A stretch of DNA of 6,990 nucleotides, taken from Nitrospira sp. Lineage in GTDB: Bacteria > Nitrospirota > Nitrospiria > Nitrospirales > Nitrospiraceae. A program made the position numbers and the translations under genes. Below the pieces are notes generated by a model. The model did no database searches. It was not told where the DNA came from and saw nothing but the letters and a program-made list of their open reading frames with translations. Shown here in pieces: positions 1-5,679 of the stretch (position 1 is its first letter; each line of letters opens with the position of its first letter). Location: contig JABMDG010000246.1 in NCBI GenBank assembly GCA_015904045.1, forward strand, positions 1 through 6,990. The letters are read 5' to 3'.

Positions 1-13
1 GTGACGCGTCTTT

Positions 14-81
14 CGTCATTCGTGAAGCGCAAACTACTTTCCTGCCTTATACGAGATCCGCTTCACGGTTCACGAACGACG
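14..81. repeat. Interspersed inverted repeat, copy 1 (REP/MITE-like)
   Basis: The left arm at 14-29 (CGTCATTCGTGAAGCG) is nearly the reverse complement of the right arm at 59-81. The right arm reads CGCTTCAC, then GGTTCAC, then GAACGACG. If the 7-nt GGTTCAC at 67-73, which creates a TTCACG direct repeat, is removed, 15 of 16 positions pair. The spacer is about 29 nt. The right half CGAGATCCGCTTCAC (52-66) matches CGAGATACGCTTCAC in the second copy at 5045-5059 except for one base, and both are followed by AACGACG. The two copies are about 5 kb apart in unrelated intergenic contexts, which indicates a dispersed repeat family rather than a gene-specific structure. It contains no reading frame of its own. 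Confidence 0.7.
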
Positions 82-98
82 TGGTTTACAGACCGTCA

Positions 99-173
99 TC
101 ATACCGCACCGGTCAAGGGGATACCAGGTCTCTGCCAGAACCCCTCATCGACCGCCTCGACGATAAATTCCAT
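99..173 (-). pseudogene. Doubtful 24-codon frame, possible remnant of a HicB-like protein
   Basis: A minus-strand ATG at 173-171 opens a 24-residue frame ending in TGA at 101-99. It begins MEFIVEAVDEGFW, which recalls the first beta strands of small HicB-antitoxin-like proteins (a start such as M-x-F-I-V-E-E-x-x-E-G-G-[FYW]). The next segment, RPGIPLTGAV, then stops well short of the 60-80 residues such proteins have. No Shine-Dalgarno sequence precedes the ATG. It could be the decayed 5' end of such a gene, cut off next to the repeat at 14-81, or simple chance. The resemblance is from memory and covers about 13 residues only. Confidence 0.2.
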
Positions 174-210
174 AGCCACGGGCAGCCCGGAGGGTTAAGC
201 TCAGAGGCTA

Positions 211-900
211 ATGGATACCAATAGAGTCGGCTATGAGGTTGAGACGACCAGTTATCAGGTTGGCGCGACGACGTATCGGCTTCGCACGCTTCGAGACCGG
301 AAACAGTTCTCCGATCCTGACGGTTGCGCGGAACGAGCCGGGATCTTTTCCACTTCCTGGCCGATGTTCGGCGTTATGTGGCCGGTTGGGCTGGCGCTCG
401 CTGAAGAGATGAGCCGGTTTCCCATCGAGGGGAAACATATTCTCGAAGTGGGGTGCGGGATCGGGTTCCCCAGTTTGGTGCTTCAGCAACGAGGCGCGGA
501 CATCACCGCCTGCGATCATCATCCGCTCGCTGAAGCGTTCCTGCGCCATAACACTGAGCTGAACGGCCTTGCGCCCATCCCCTTCTTCAAGGCACCCTGG
601 TTGGCGCCTTCGCTCGAACTTGGACGATTTGACCTGATCATCGGCAGCGATCTGTTATACGAACGGAATCATCCTTCACTGCTCGCCAATTTTCTGGCCG
701 ATCACGCCAACCCAACCTGCCAGATTCTCCTAGCTGATCCAGGCCGCGGCCGAGGCGGCCAGCTTAGCGTCAAGCTTGCCCTACACGGCTACGTGTGTAC
801 CGAGACCCTGCTTGAGGCCGGTATTCCACACAGGCCGCTCCACCGGGGACGCCTTCTGAATTTCATACGCACCCACTCGCCAGCGGCGTTGATCCCATAG
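211..900 (+). CDS. Class I SAM-dependent methyltransferase, METTL20/21-like
   Basis: This 229-residue cytosolic protein has a Rossmann-type methyltransferase fold. Motif I is LEVGCGIG at residues 78-85, which binds S-adenosylmethionine. The acidic residue ending strand 2 is D102 in CDHHP. The segment FDLIIGSDLLYE (130-141) holds D137-x-x-Y140, the (D/E)xx(Y/F) post-motif II signature of the family-16 protein-lysine methyltransferases (METTL20/21, CaMKMT). The N-terminal SWPMFGVMWPVGLALAEEM region also fits that group, as does ADPGRGRGG (about 175-183). The substrate cannot be read from sequence; bacterial METTL20 relatives modify the electron-transfer flavoprotein beta subunit or ribosomal proteins. 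The ATG at 211 is the only reasonable start because an in-frame TAA lies at 196-198. Two imperfect Shine-Dalgarno candidates exist: AGAGG at 203-207 (3-nt spacer) and GGAGGG at 189-194 (16-nt spacer). The gene stands alone and converges with the transporter gene. Confidence 0.85.
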   Translation: MDTNRVGYEVETTSYQVGATTYRLRTLRDRKQFSDPDGCAERAGIFSTSWPMFGVMWPVGLALAEEMSRFPIEGKHILEVGCGIGFPSLVLQQRGADITACDHHPLAEAFLRHNTELNGLAPIPFFKAPWLAPSLELGRFDLIIGSDLLYERNHPSLLANFLADHANPTCQILLADPGRGRGGQLSVKLALHGYVCTETLLEAGIPHRPLHRGRLLNFIRTHSPAALIP

Positions 901-952
901 TTCTTCGGCAACGGAATACCCACCGCCGCCCCGCGTGACATCCATGACTCCG

Positions 953-2587
953 CTATGCGCTCTTAAAGCGCGTGACTTTGGCGAACATGATCGCGGCGAA
1001 GGGGAGGGCAAGGCCCAGGAGTAGTTGGACGATGAGTAGCGAGCCGAGCTGACTGTAGTCAGCCGGTGTTTGAATTGCACCGGTCGCGGCATCTTTCACT
1101 TCGCGCGTGATGACGAAGATTTCATTCAGGTACTTCGTGCCGAGCTGGCTAAATGAGAGCGCCAGATTGGTGAATGACGCCATGACGGCGAAGAAGGTCG
1201 CTTTCAGATTGGCCGGCGCCGAGTTGGCGATCCAGGCGAGCATCGGCACCATCGAAATCTGTCCCAGCGGCGATTCCAGCGCCGTATCGATTAATGCAAT
1301 GAACCGCGCATCGACCACTCCGCCGGTCATCCGTGCCGTCCATTCGTGCAACCCATAAAACATGCTGACGATCGGGAGCGTGAGGATCGTGCCGATAACG
1401 GTCAAAAATCCCACGACATAGGCAATCGACCGTTCAGCCATGAATCGGCGAAAGACGAACATCCCGACCAGCGTCAACGTGCTGCCGATCAATGACAGGA
1501 TGGAGAGGAACTGCTGGTCGAACTTGAGTTGATCGATCATCCACCAGGTCGTGCCGGGTCCGGTCCCCGGAATCGACCGGAACATGAAGACGACGACGGC
1601 CGTACCGACGAGCGTGAGGCGCTTATCCGGCTCCAACTCGCGTACCAATCGCGCCATGAGGAAGAGAACAATCCCCATGGAACCGGCAAACACGACCTCT
1701 TCTCGATACGGAAATCCTCCCAATCCGACTGTGAGGGTAAACAGCACGAAGGCGAGGCTGCCCCCCAGAATCCACCAGTTGGGCTGTGTCCCTTCTCCAG
1801 TTTGCTCGCGCGCATCGATCATTTGCACGGCCTGGTCTCGCGTGAACCCTTGTCGGATGAGTTCCTCCCGATGCTTCCTCCGAAGCAGCCACGCCAATCC
1901 AAGACCCAGCACAGAGACGAAGGGGATGACCAGCGCCAAGAGATAAATTCGTTGATAGATCTTCACGAGTTCCGGTTGCGGCAGCCCATCAGTCCCGGAA
2001 AACACATAGACGTTGACCATCGCGACGATGGTACCTCCGCCGATAATTGCCACCCGGCCGAGCGTCTGCATCGTCGTGTGCATGAGTCTCCGCGTGGCCT
2101 CGTCGAACGGATGCCCTCGCTCGTCGACGCGAGGGACGGCTTCGACCGTCATGGCATCCGCCACGGCATCTTGGATGACGTAGCCGATCGGCGCGAGCAA
2201 TGTGCTAATCACAAACCATACCTCCGCCGGCCACACCGACGTCATGATTTCGCGGTTGCCGATCAGCGCTGCCATGATGCCGAGACTCACAGCCAGCAAT
2301 GCCGCCCCCATCCCAACCAACCAGCCTTTCCAACGCCAGAGCAAATCGACGGTGTGACCGATGGGCATCTTAAGCGCCCAGGGAATCCCGGCCCAGAAGC
2401 CGAGCGCGGCGAGAAACGAAGCGGAGAGTCCAAGGTAGTCTTTGACGAAGAAAGTACCGACGATCCCGGTGAGTCCTGAGATGCCGTAGGCCATATAGAC
2501 CATGAGCGGCGGCAGGTACGACAGCCGCATCTCGCGACCGAGCGAGAGGATGTTGCGGTCAATCCAGTTGAAGAATGGGTTCGTCAC
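953..2587 (-). CDS. BT1/folate-biopterin-type MFS transporter
   Basis: This 544-residue polytopic inner-membrane protein has about 12-14 hydrophobic segments, including roughly 28-48, 52-71, 86-107, 123-140, 178-199, 214-236, 272-291, 297-314, 321-338, 358-378, 388-410 and 514-536. Two features fit the BT1 family of the major facilitator superfamily: GFWAGIPWALKMPIGHTVD (63-81), where such proteins carry an iPW-lK-l-G-l-D loop, and GYVIQDAVADAMTVE (135-149), matching the QD-x-x-x-D-x-x-x-x-E motif. The loop MFRSIPGTGPGTTWWMIDQL followed by KFDQQFLS (335-362) fits too. Known eukaryotic and cyanobacterial members carry folates or pterins, but the substrate here is unknown. The start is a GTG without a visible Shine-Dalgarno sequence; Met20 is a possible internal alternative, though the upstream residues look conserved in style. 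The gene follows the SDR gene after 44 nt on the same strand and is probably the last gene of the cluster. No terminator hairpin is evident in 901-952. Confidence 0.82.
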   Translation of the reverse strand: MTNPFFNWIDRNILSLGREMRLSYLPPLMVYMAYGISGLTGIVGTFFVKDYLGLSASFLAALGFWAGIPWALKMPIGHTVDLLWRWKGWLVGMGAALLAVSLGIMAALIGNREIMTSVWPAEVWFVISTLLAPIGYVIQDAVADAMTVEAVPRVDERGHPFDEATRRLMHTTMQTLGRVAIIGGGTIVAMVNVYVFSGTDGLPQPELVKIYQRIYLLALVIPFVSVLGLGLAWLLRRKHREELIRQGFTRDQAVQMIDAREQTGEGTQPNWWILGGSLAFVLFTLTVGLGGFPYREEVVFAGSMGIVLFLMARLVRELEPDKRLTLVGTAVVVFMFRSIPGTGPGTTWWMIDQLKFDQQFLSILSLIGSTLTLVGMFVFRRFMAERSIAYVVGFLTVIGTILTLPIVSMFYGLHEWTARMTGGVVDARFIALIDTALESPLGQISMVPMLAWIANSAPANLKATFFAVMASFTNLALSFSQLGTKYLNEIFVITREVKDAATGAIQTPADYSQLGSLLIVQLLLGLALPFAAIMFAKVTRFKSA

Positions 2588-2631
2588 GAAGCGTCGCGCG
2601 TGTATTGGAAATACGACCTGACGGACGGCCT

Positions 2632-3363
2632 CTACATCACGATGCCGCCGCCTGCATGAACGTTCTGCCCCGTGATCCAGCGGGCCTCATCACTCACGAT
2701 GAACGCCACCACGTCGGCAATGTCTTTCGGCGTCCCCAGCCGCTTGAGGGGCGACATCTGTATGCCGATCTGGCGATACTGATCCGTCATCATTCCCGTT
2801 TCCGTGAACCCAGGCGACACGGTATTCACCGTAATTTTTCGTGGCGCGAGCTCCTGGGCCAATCCTCTCGTATATTGTTCCAGTGCACCCTTGCTGCCGA
2901 GATAGGCGGTGGCTCCAGGAAAGCTCAAGTGCGTGCCGTCGGTCGAAATGTTTACGATCCGTCCCCCGTCCTTGAGCACGAGCGCCGCCTCCTGCATGGC
3001 AAAGTACGGTCCCTTGGCATTCAGCGCAACGACCTGGTCAAAATCCTCTTCGGTCGTCTCTGCCAGCGGCTTGGGCATGAACCGGCCGGCATTGTTCACA
3101 AGAATATCCAGCCGGCCGAACTGTTTGGCCGTCTCGCGCACCAGCCGCCGCGCCTCGGACACCCGGCTCATGTCCGCCTGGAAGGCAACCGCCTTGCCGC
3201 CCTTGGCTTGAATGCCGATCACGACCTGTTGCGCCTTCTCGGGGCTTTTGGAATGATTGATGACGACTATCGCTCCGTCTTCGGCAAATCGCTCCGCGAT
3301 CGCCCGACCGATTCCATTCGACGCCCCTGTCACAATCGCCACTTTCCCGCTCAATGCAGCCAT
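2632..3363 (-). CDS. Short-chain dehydrogenase/reductase (SDR), FabG/THN-reductase-like
   Basis: This is a 243-residue classical SDR, a cytosolic NAD(P)H-dependent oxidoreductase. Numbering from the start chosen here, the cofactor motif TGASNGIG is at 12-19, NNAG at 90-93, the structural Asn at 115 (ALNAKG), and the catalytic Tyr154-x-x-x-Lys158 in AYLGSK. The second strand ends in VVINHSKS with no Asp, which favours NADP(H). The C-terminal GQNVHAGGGIVM is typical of FabG-like enzymes. At the usual catalytic serine position, 13 residues before Tyr154, lies Thr141 (NIST), with Ser140 next to it. The open frame extends upstream to a TTG at 3381, but that TTG immediately precedes a strong Shine-Dalgarno sequence serving the ATG at 3363, so the shorter form is chosen. 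The substrate is unknown. The gene lies 38 nt downstream of the ferredoxin-MBL gene and 44 nt upstream of the transporter gene. Confidence 0.9.
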   Translation of the reverse strand: MAALSGKVAIVTGASNGIGRAIAERFAEDGAIVVINHSKSPEKAQQVVIGIQAKGGKAVAFQADMSRVSEARRLVRETAKQFGRLDILVNNAGRFMPKPLAETTEEDFDQVVALNAKGPYFAMQEAALVLKDGGRIVNISTDGTHLSFPGATAYLGSKGALEQYTRGLAQELAPRKITVNTVSPGFTETGMMTDQYRQIGIQMSPLKRLGTPKDIADVVAFIVSDEARWITGQNVHAGGGIVM

Positions 3364-3372
3364 ATCCAGATT

Positions 3373-3379
3373 TCCTCCC
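3373..3379 (-). promoter_or_regulatory. Shine-Dalgarno sequence of the SDR gene
   Basis: On the minus strand this reads GGGAGGA. The GGAGG core (3378-3374) sits 10 nt before the ATG at 3363-3361. It decides the SDR start, because the alternative upstream TTG at 3381-3379 would place this element inside the coding sequence. Confidence 0.8.
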
Positions 3380-3401
3380 AATCTAAACGCTTATCATGCC
3401 C

Positions 3402-4286
3402 CTACCGGACACTCGGGGAACCATCATGACGCCGGTCCAGCAGCGCGTTGATCTGCCACCACATGGCCTCATGGGACAACTTGACCCGATCCCCATGCCC
3501 TGCCAAAATCCACTCGAATTGATGGTCCAGCAGTTTCCGGATGGACGCCGTCAGCACCTTCGCCCGCCAGACCCGTTGCGTGGGAGCCTGCAATGTCTGC
3601 GACTGGGGATTCCACCACAGATGGTCCCCGGTGAAAAGAAACTTTTCATTGTAAAGCAGTGCCATACTACCGGCAGTATGACCAGGCACCGGAATGGCAT
3701 AAAAATCATCAGCCAGTTGCGTCCGCTCCACCCCCTCCACGAACCATTCCGCATCGGGAACGACATCGGCGTCACCGGCATGGATGATCCGTTTCGCGCC
3801 GAAATGTGTCGCATATTTGTCGGCATCGGCGATGTCATCTTCGTGGGTGAGGAAGATATACTTGATGCCACCTCGCTGTTCGAAAGCGGTAATCAGATGT
3901 TTGAGATAGCGCGGCGAATCAATCAGCCAGTTGCCGTTCGCATGCTCCACGAAGAAGCTGTTCGCACCGAAGGACTTCTCTGAATTGAAGCCGCAGTAAT
4001 AGACGTTCCCCTCAATGGGCAACGGGAAACTGTCCATGGCGGAAGTCAGTGCCGATTTGTCGTTCTGGTCCGTACCAATGGCTCCTACGGGGCAGGCCAG
4101 CAAGGCCTGATACGCTCGATGAACGTGGTCGTCAGATTCGGGCTGGCGCGAGACGGCGGAGAACTCGCCGACCTCCTCAAAATTGTTCGGCGCCAATTGC
4201 CGGCACGTGTCGCAGTTGATGCACGTGGCATCAACAAAGAACTTGCCTGGGACATTGGAATCGAGCCGTTTCAGTGGATCGGCCAT
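3402..4286 (-). CDS. Ferredoxin domain fused to metallo-beta-lactamase-fold protein
   Basis: With the start at 4286 the protein has 294 residues. The N-terminal part carries C22-x-x-C25-x-x-C28 (CINCDTC) and C65-P (ACPVGAI), a single-cluster ferredoxin pattern, most likely [4Fe-4S]. From about residue 84 there is a metallo-beta-lactamase fold: THEDDIAD (147-154), PGHTAGS (201-207), TGD (219-221) and AGHGD (262-266). These supply candidate ligands H148, H203, D221 and H264. The first motif departs from canonical HxHxDH: the second His position is Asp150, and no His follows Asp154 (it is Ala155). Metal loading is therefore uncertain. The fusion suggests a cytosolic redox-linked hydrolase or oxidoreductase; I recall similar fusions in cyanobacteria and plants, with no function I can assign. 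The frame is open up to an ATG at 4367, but the ATG at 4286 overlaps the glycosylase stop (TGATG) and begins MADPLKRLDSNVPG just before the ferredoxin domain, so I prefer it. Confidence 0.82.
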   Translation of the reverse strand: MADPLKRLDSNVPGKFFVDATCINCDTCRQLAPNNFEEVGEFSAVSRQPESDDHVHRAYQALLACPVGAIGTDQNDKSALTSAMDSFPLPIEGNVYYCGFNSEKSFGANSFFVEHANGNWLIDSPRYLKHLITAFEQRGGIKYIFLTHEDDIADADKYATHFGAKRIIHAGDADVVPDAEWFVEGVERTQLADDFYAIPVPGHTAGSMALLYNEKFLFTGDHLWWNPQSQTLQAPTQRVWRAKVLTASIRKLLDHQFEWILAGHGDRVKLSHEAMWWQINALLDRRHDGSPSVR

Positions 4287-4288
4287 CA
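4284..4288 (-). promoter_or_regulatory. TGATG stop-start overlap coupling two genes
   Basis: On the minus strand the glycosylase stop TGA (4288-4286) shares its A with the ATG (4286-4284) of the ferredoxin-MBL gene. Such overlaps usually mean translational re-initiation from a shared mRNA. No strong Shine-Dalgarno sequence is close by; AAAGGGG lies 17 nt upstream, too far for an ideal site. This fits coupling rather than independent initiation. Confidence 0.7.
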
Positions 4289-4942
4289 GAGCACCGTCAC
4301 ATTCCCCTTTGCGCGATCCGCGGCGCGCCAGAGATACCACGCGGCAGTCGTCCGATACGGTTTCCATTGTTCGCCATAGCGTCGGACTTCGTGGGGGGTT
4401 GGCATTGTCCGAAGCCCGTAGGCGAGCCGGAATCCTTTACGCACCCCATAATCGTCGATAGGCAGCACATCGGGCCGGCCCAATTGAAAAATGAGCAGCA
4501 TCTCGACCGTCCAACGCCCGACGCCGCGGACTTCAATCAGCCGTTTGACGATCGCCTCATCGTCCAACCGTGCGATAACTCGGTTCACCGGCACCGTGCC
4601 ATCGAGGGTCTTCGAAGCCAAATCACGCAGTGCCAGGATCTTTGCGCGCGAAAAACCTGCGGCTCGAATCGACCGTGGGCGTATCGCCAGGACGTCATCC
4701 GGTGTGGGGAATCGGCGTCCGGGGAATAGCGCAATGAAGCGCCGCAAGATACTCTCCGCAGCCTTGTCGTGCAACTGCTGATATGCGATGGCCCGGGCCA
4801 GCGACTCGAACGGCGATCGGCGGATGTTTTGACTCAACGTACAGGGGCCTATTTCACGGATCAATCGGCGCATGACGGGATCGACTCGCGCAAGATGTTG
4901 TGCCTCCTGGCTATCTGTTCGCAACGTGTTCCCAGCCTGCAC
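4286..4942 (-). CDS. DNA-3-methyladenine glycosylase II family (AlkA-like, HhH-GPD)
   Basis: This 218-residue base-excision repair enzyme is expected to remove alkylated bases such as 3-methyladenine from DNA. The helix-hairpin-helix region is VRGVGRWTVEMLL (138-150). The following PIDDYGVRKG (161-170) aligns with the PDDYLIKQ segment of E. coli AlkA, making Asp164 the likely counterpart of catalytic Asp238. RRYGEQWKPYRTTAAWYLWR further matches the AlkA C-terminal helices. IAYQQLHDKAAESI (52-65) is the usual early core motif. It is shorter than E. coli AlkA (282 residues) because the N-terminal TBP-like domain is absent, as in many bacterial and yeast members. The start is a GTG at 4942; an in-frame TGA lies only 2 codons upstream, and no clear Shine-Dalgarno sequence is visible. 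A TTG at residue 7 is an alternative. It is the first gene of the leftward cluster. No Ada-type regulator or other alkylation-repair gene is in the window. Confidence 0.9.
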   Translation of the reverse strand: MQAGNTLRTDSQEAQHLARVDPVMRRLIREIGPCTLSQNIRRSPFESLARAIAYQQLHDKAAESILRRFIALFPGRRFPTPDDVLAIRPRSIRAAGFSRAKILALRDLASKTLDGTVPVNRVIARLDDEAIVKRLIEVRGVGRWTVEMLLIFQLGRPDVLPIDDYGVRKGFRLAYGLRTMPTPHEVRRYGEQWKPYRTTAAWYLWRAADRAKGNVTVL

Positions 4943-5075
4943 TTTTCATGACAGTTCGTCGCAAACCTTCCTGGACACATGTTCCTCGTGAAGCGTATCT
5001 CGTGAAGCGCAGGACGTGAAGAACGTGTGCCACCTCTTTGTTTGCGAGATACGCTTCACAAACGACGCATCACGC
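4943..5075. other. 133-nt gap between nitroreductase and glycosylase genes
   Basis: Apart from the repeat at about 4985-5068 nothing coding is evident. The promoter of the leftward four-gene cluster should lie here if it is not read through from the efflux/nitroreductase genes, but I see no convincing -35/-10 pair. The repeat starts 7 nt past the nitroreductase stop, so an mRNA hairpin there could protect the 3' end or attenuate read-through. It lacks the T-run of an intrinsic terminator. Confidence 0.5.
4985..5068. repeat. Interspersed inverted repeat, copy 2, with 14-bp tandem units
   Basis: A perfect 15-bp inverted repeat is formed by GTGAAGCGTATCTCG (4988-5002) and CGAGATACGCTTCAC (5045-5059), with a 42-nt loop. 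The left side is also tandemly organised: CGTGAAG begins at 4987, 5001 and 5015, an exact 14-bp period, and CTCGTGAAGCG is repeated without change at 4985-4995 and 4999-5009. The right arm continues to AACGACGC (5061-5068), as in copy 1. Just upstream, TTCGTC, GCAAAC and CTTCCTG (4955-4973) occur in the same order as in copy 1 (12-43), with differing spacing. The element fills most of the intergenic gap and encodes nothing evident. Confidence 0.8.
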
Positions 5076-5672
5076 TCAAAGCGGCGAGGGCAGACCCCAT
5101 TCTCCGGAAAACACGAAGCCGGAAACCTGGTCACGCTCACGAGCAGCCAGCTCACGCTGTTTGAGCCGCTCCGGCAGAATACTTAGATCGCCGGGGTGGC
5201 CGACAGCGATCATAGCGACCGGCTCATAACCGGACGGAATCTTGAGGTTGACGCGCGCCTGTTCCACGTCGAAGCCGGCCATCGGATGAGCGGCGAGCTT
5301 GAGCGCCGTCGCTTGGAGCAGGAGGTTCTCCGTTGCCATACCGGTGTCGTGCAGGGCATGCCGATTCGGTTTCCCGCTATCCGTGAAGTTCAGGCTCGCC
5401 ACGGACAGGATCAACACCGGCGCGTGTGAGGCCCACACGCGGTTGCCTTCGACGAGACAAGCACAAAGCCGCTCGTACGACGGCTGCTGATCCTTGCTGG
5501 CAACGATAAACCGCCAGGGCTGCTCGTTGTTCGACGAAGGCGCCCACCGGGCCGCTTCAAACAGGCTCTTCAATCTCTGCGGCTCAATCGGCCGCTCGTC
5601 GAAGGCGCGCGGGCTCCAGCGACGAGTGAGCAGCTCGTGAATCGGAAATTGAATTGGTGCCGGCTTCTCCAC
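5076..5672 (-). CDS. Nitroreductase-family FMN oxidoreductase
   Basis: This 198-residue cytosolic flavoprotein is probably an NAD(P)H-dependent FMN enzyme of the nitroreductase superfamily. The N-terminal FMN-phosphate motif RRWSPRAFDERPI is at 17-29. AARWAPSSNNEQPWRF (40-55) holds the Ser/Asn pocket and QPW segment. HDTGMATENLLLQATAL (108-124) is the central helix that lines the flavin at the dimer interface, and the C-terminal IAVGHPGD (155-162) completes the set. The length is usual for the family. The natural substrate is unknown; such enzymes reduce nitro-aromatics, quinones or other activated compounds. The GTG start at 5672 is 7 nt after the stop of the outer-membrane efflux gene, with AAGGA (5687-5683) 10 nt ahead inside the last codons of that gene. 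Co-transcription and coupled translation are therefore likely. Confidence 0.88.
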   Translation of the reverse strand: MEKPAPIQFPIHELLTRRWSPRAFDERPIEPQRLKSLFEAARWAPSSNNEQPWRFIVASKDQQPSYERLCACLVEGNRVWASHAPVLILSVASLNFTDSGKPNRHALHDTGMATENLLLQATALKLAAHPMAGFDVEQARVNLKIPSGYEPVAMIAVGHPGDLSILPERLKQRELAARERDQVSGFVFSGEWGLPSPL

Positions 5673-5679
5673 GAACCAC

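Larger units (their letters stand above)
1..210. other. Intergenic region with repeat copy and no convincing gene
   Basis: This stretch lies upstream of the methyltransferase. The plus-strand frame is open from base 1 to the TAA at 196-198, but its product is low-complexity, reads straight through the hairpin-forming repeat and resembles no family I know, so I do not call it a gene. What can be seen is one copy of an inverted repeat (about 14-81) and a 24-codon minus-strand frame (99-173), each listed separately. I find no convincing sigma-70 promoter; the AT-rich GATAAATT near 162-169 is a weak -10-like candidate without a matching -35. Confidence 0.55.

Noticed and set aside
180..191. CGGGCAGCCCG palindrome upstream of the methyltransferase
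   Set aside because: The arms are 5 bp with a one-base centre, too tight for a stable hairpin loop, and nothing else supports a regulatory role.
1..198. Plus-strand open frame of 65 codons at the left edge
   Set aside because: It passes through the inverted repeat, has no recognisable motif and no visible start context, and could equally be chance.
901..952. Bidirectional terminator between the convergent methyltransferase and transporter genes
   Set aside because: I found no stable hairpin or T-run in this 52-nt gap.
1529..2479. Plus-strand open frame of 316 codons opposite the transporter gene
   Set aside because: Its product is rich in Arg, His, Asp and Pro with no recognisable domain, as expected from the antisense of a GC-rich membrane-protein gene. 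The minus-strand frame has a clear BT1 pattern.
2582..2595. CGTCACGAAGCGTC resembling the repeat core
   Set aside because: Only a partial match (GAAGCG with altered flanks), overlapping the transporter start codons, and it has no inverted partner nearby.
3364..3381. N-terminal extension of the SDR from a TTG start
   Set aside because: The extension would encode the Shine-Dalgarno sequence of the better ATG at 3363.
2575..3429. Plus-strand open frame of 284 codons opposite the SDR gene
   Set aside because: It covers the SDR gene in antisense and runs past both its ends, has no recognisable motifs, and the SDR motifs on the minus strand are unambiguous.
4287..4367. 27-residue N-terminal extension of the ferredoxin-MBL protein
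   Set aside because: It overlaps the glycosylase gene, is low in recognisable content, and the TGATG junction offers a more natural start right before the ferredoxin domain.
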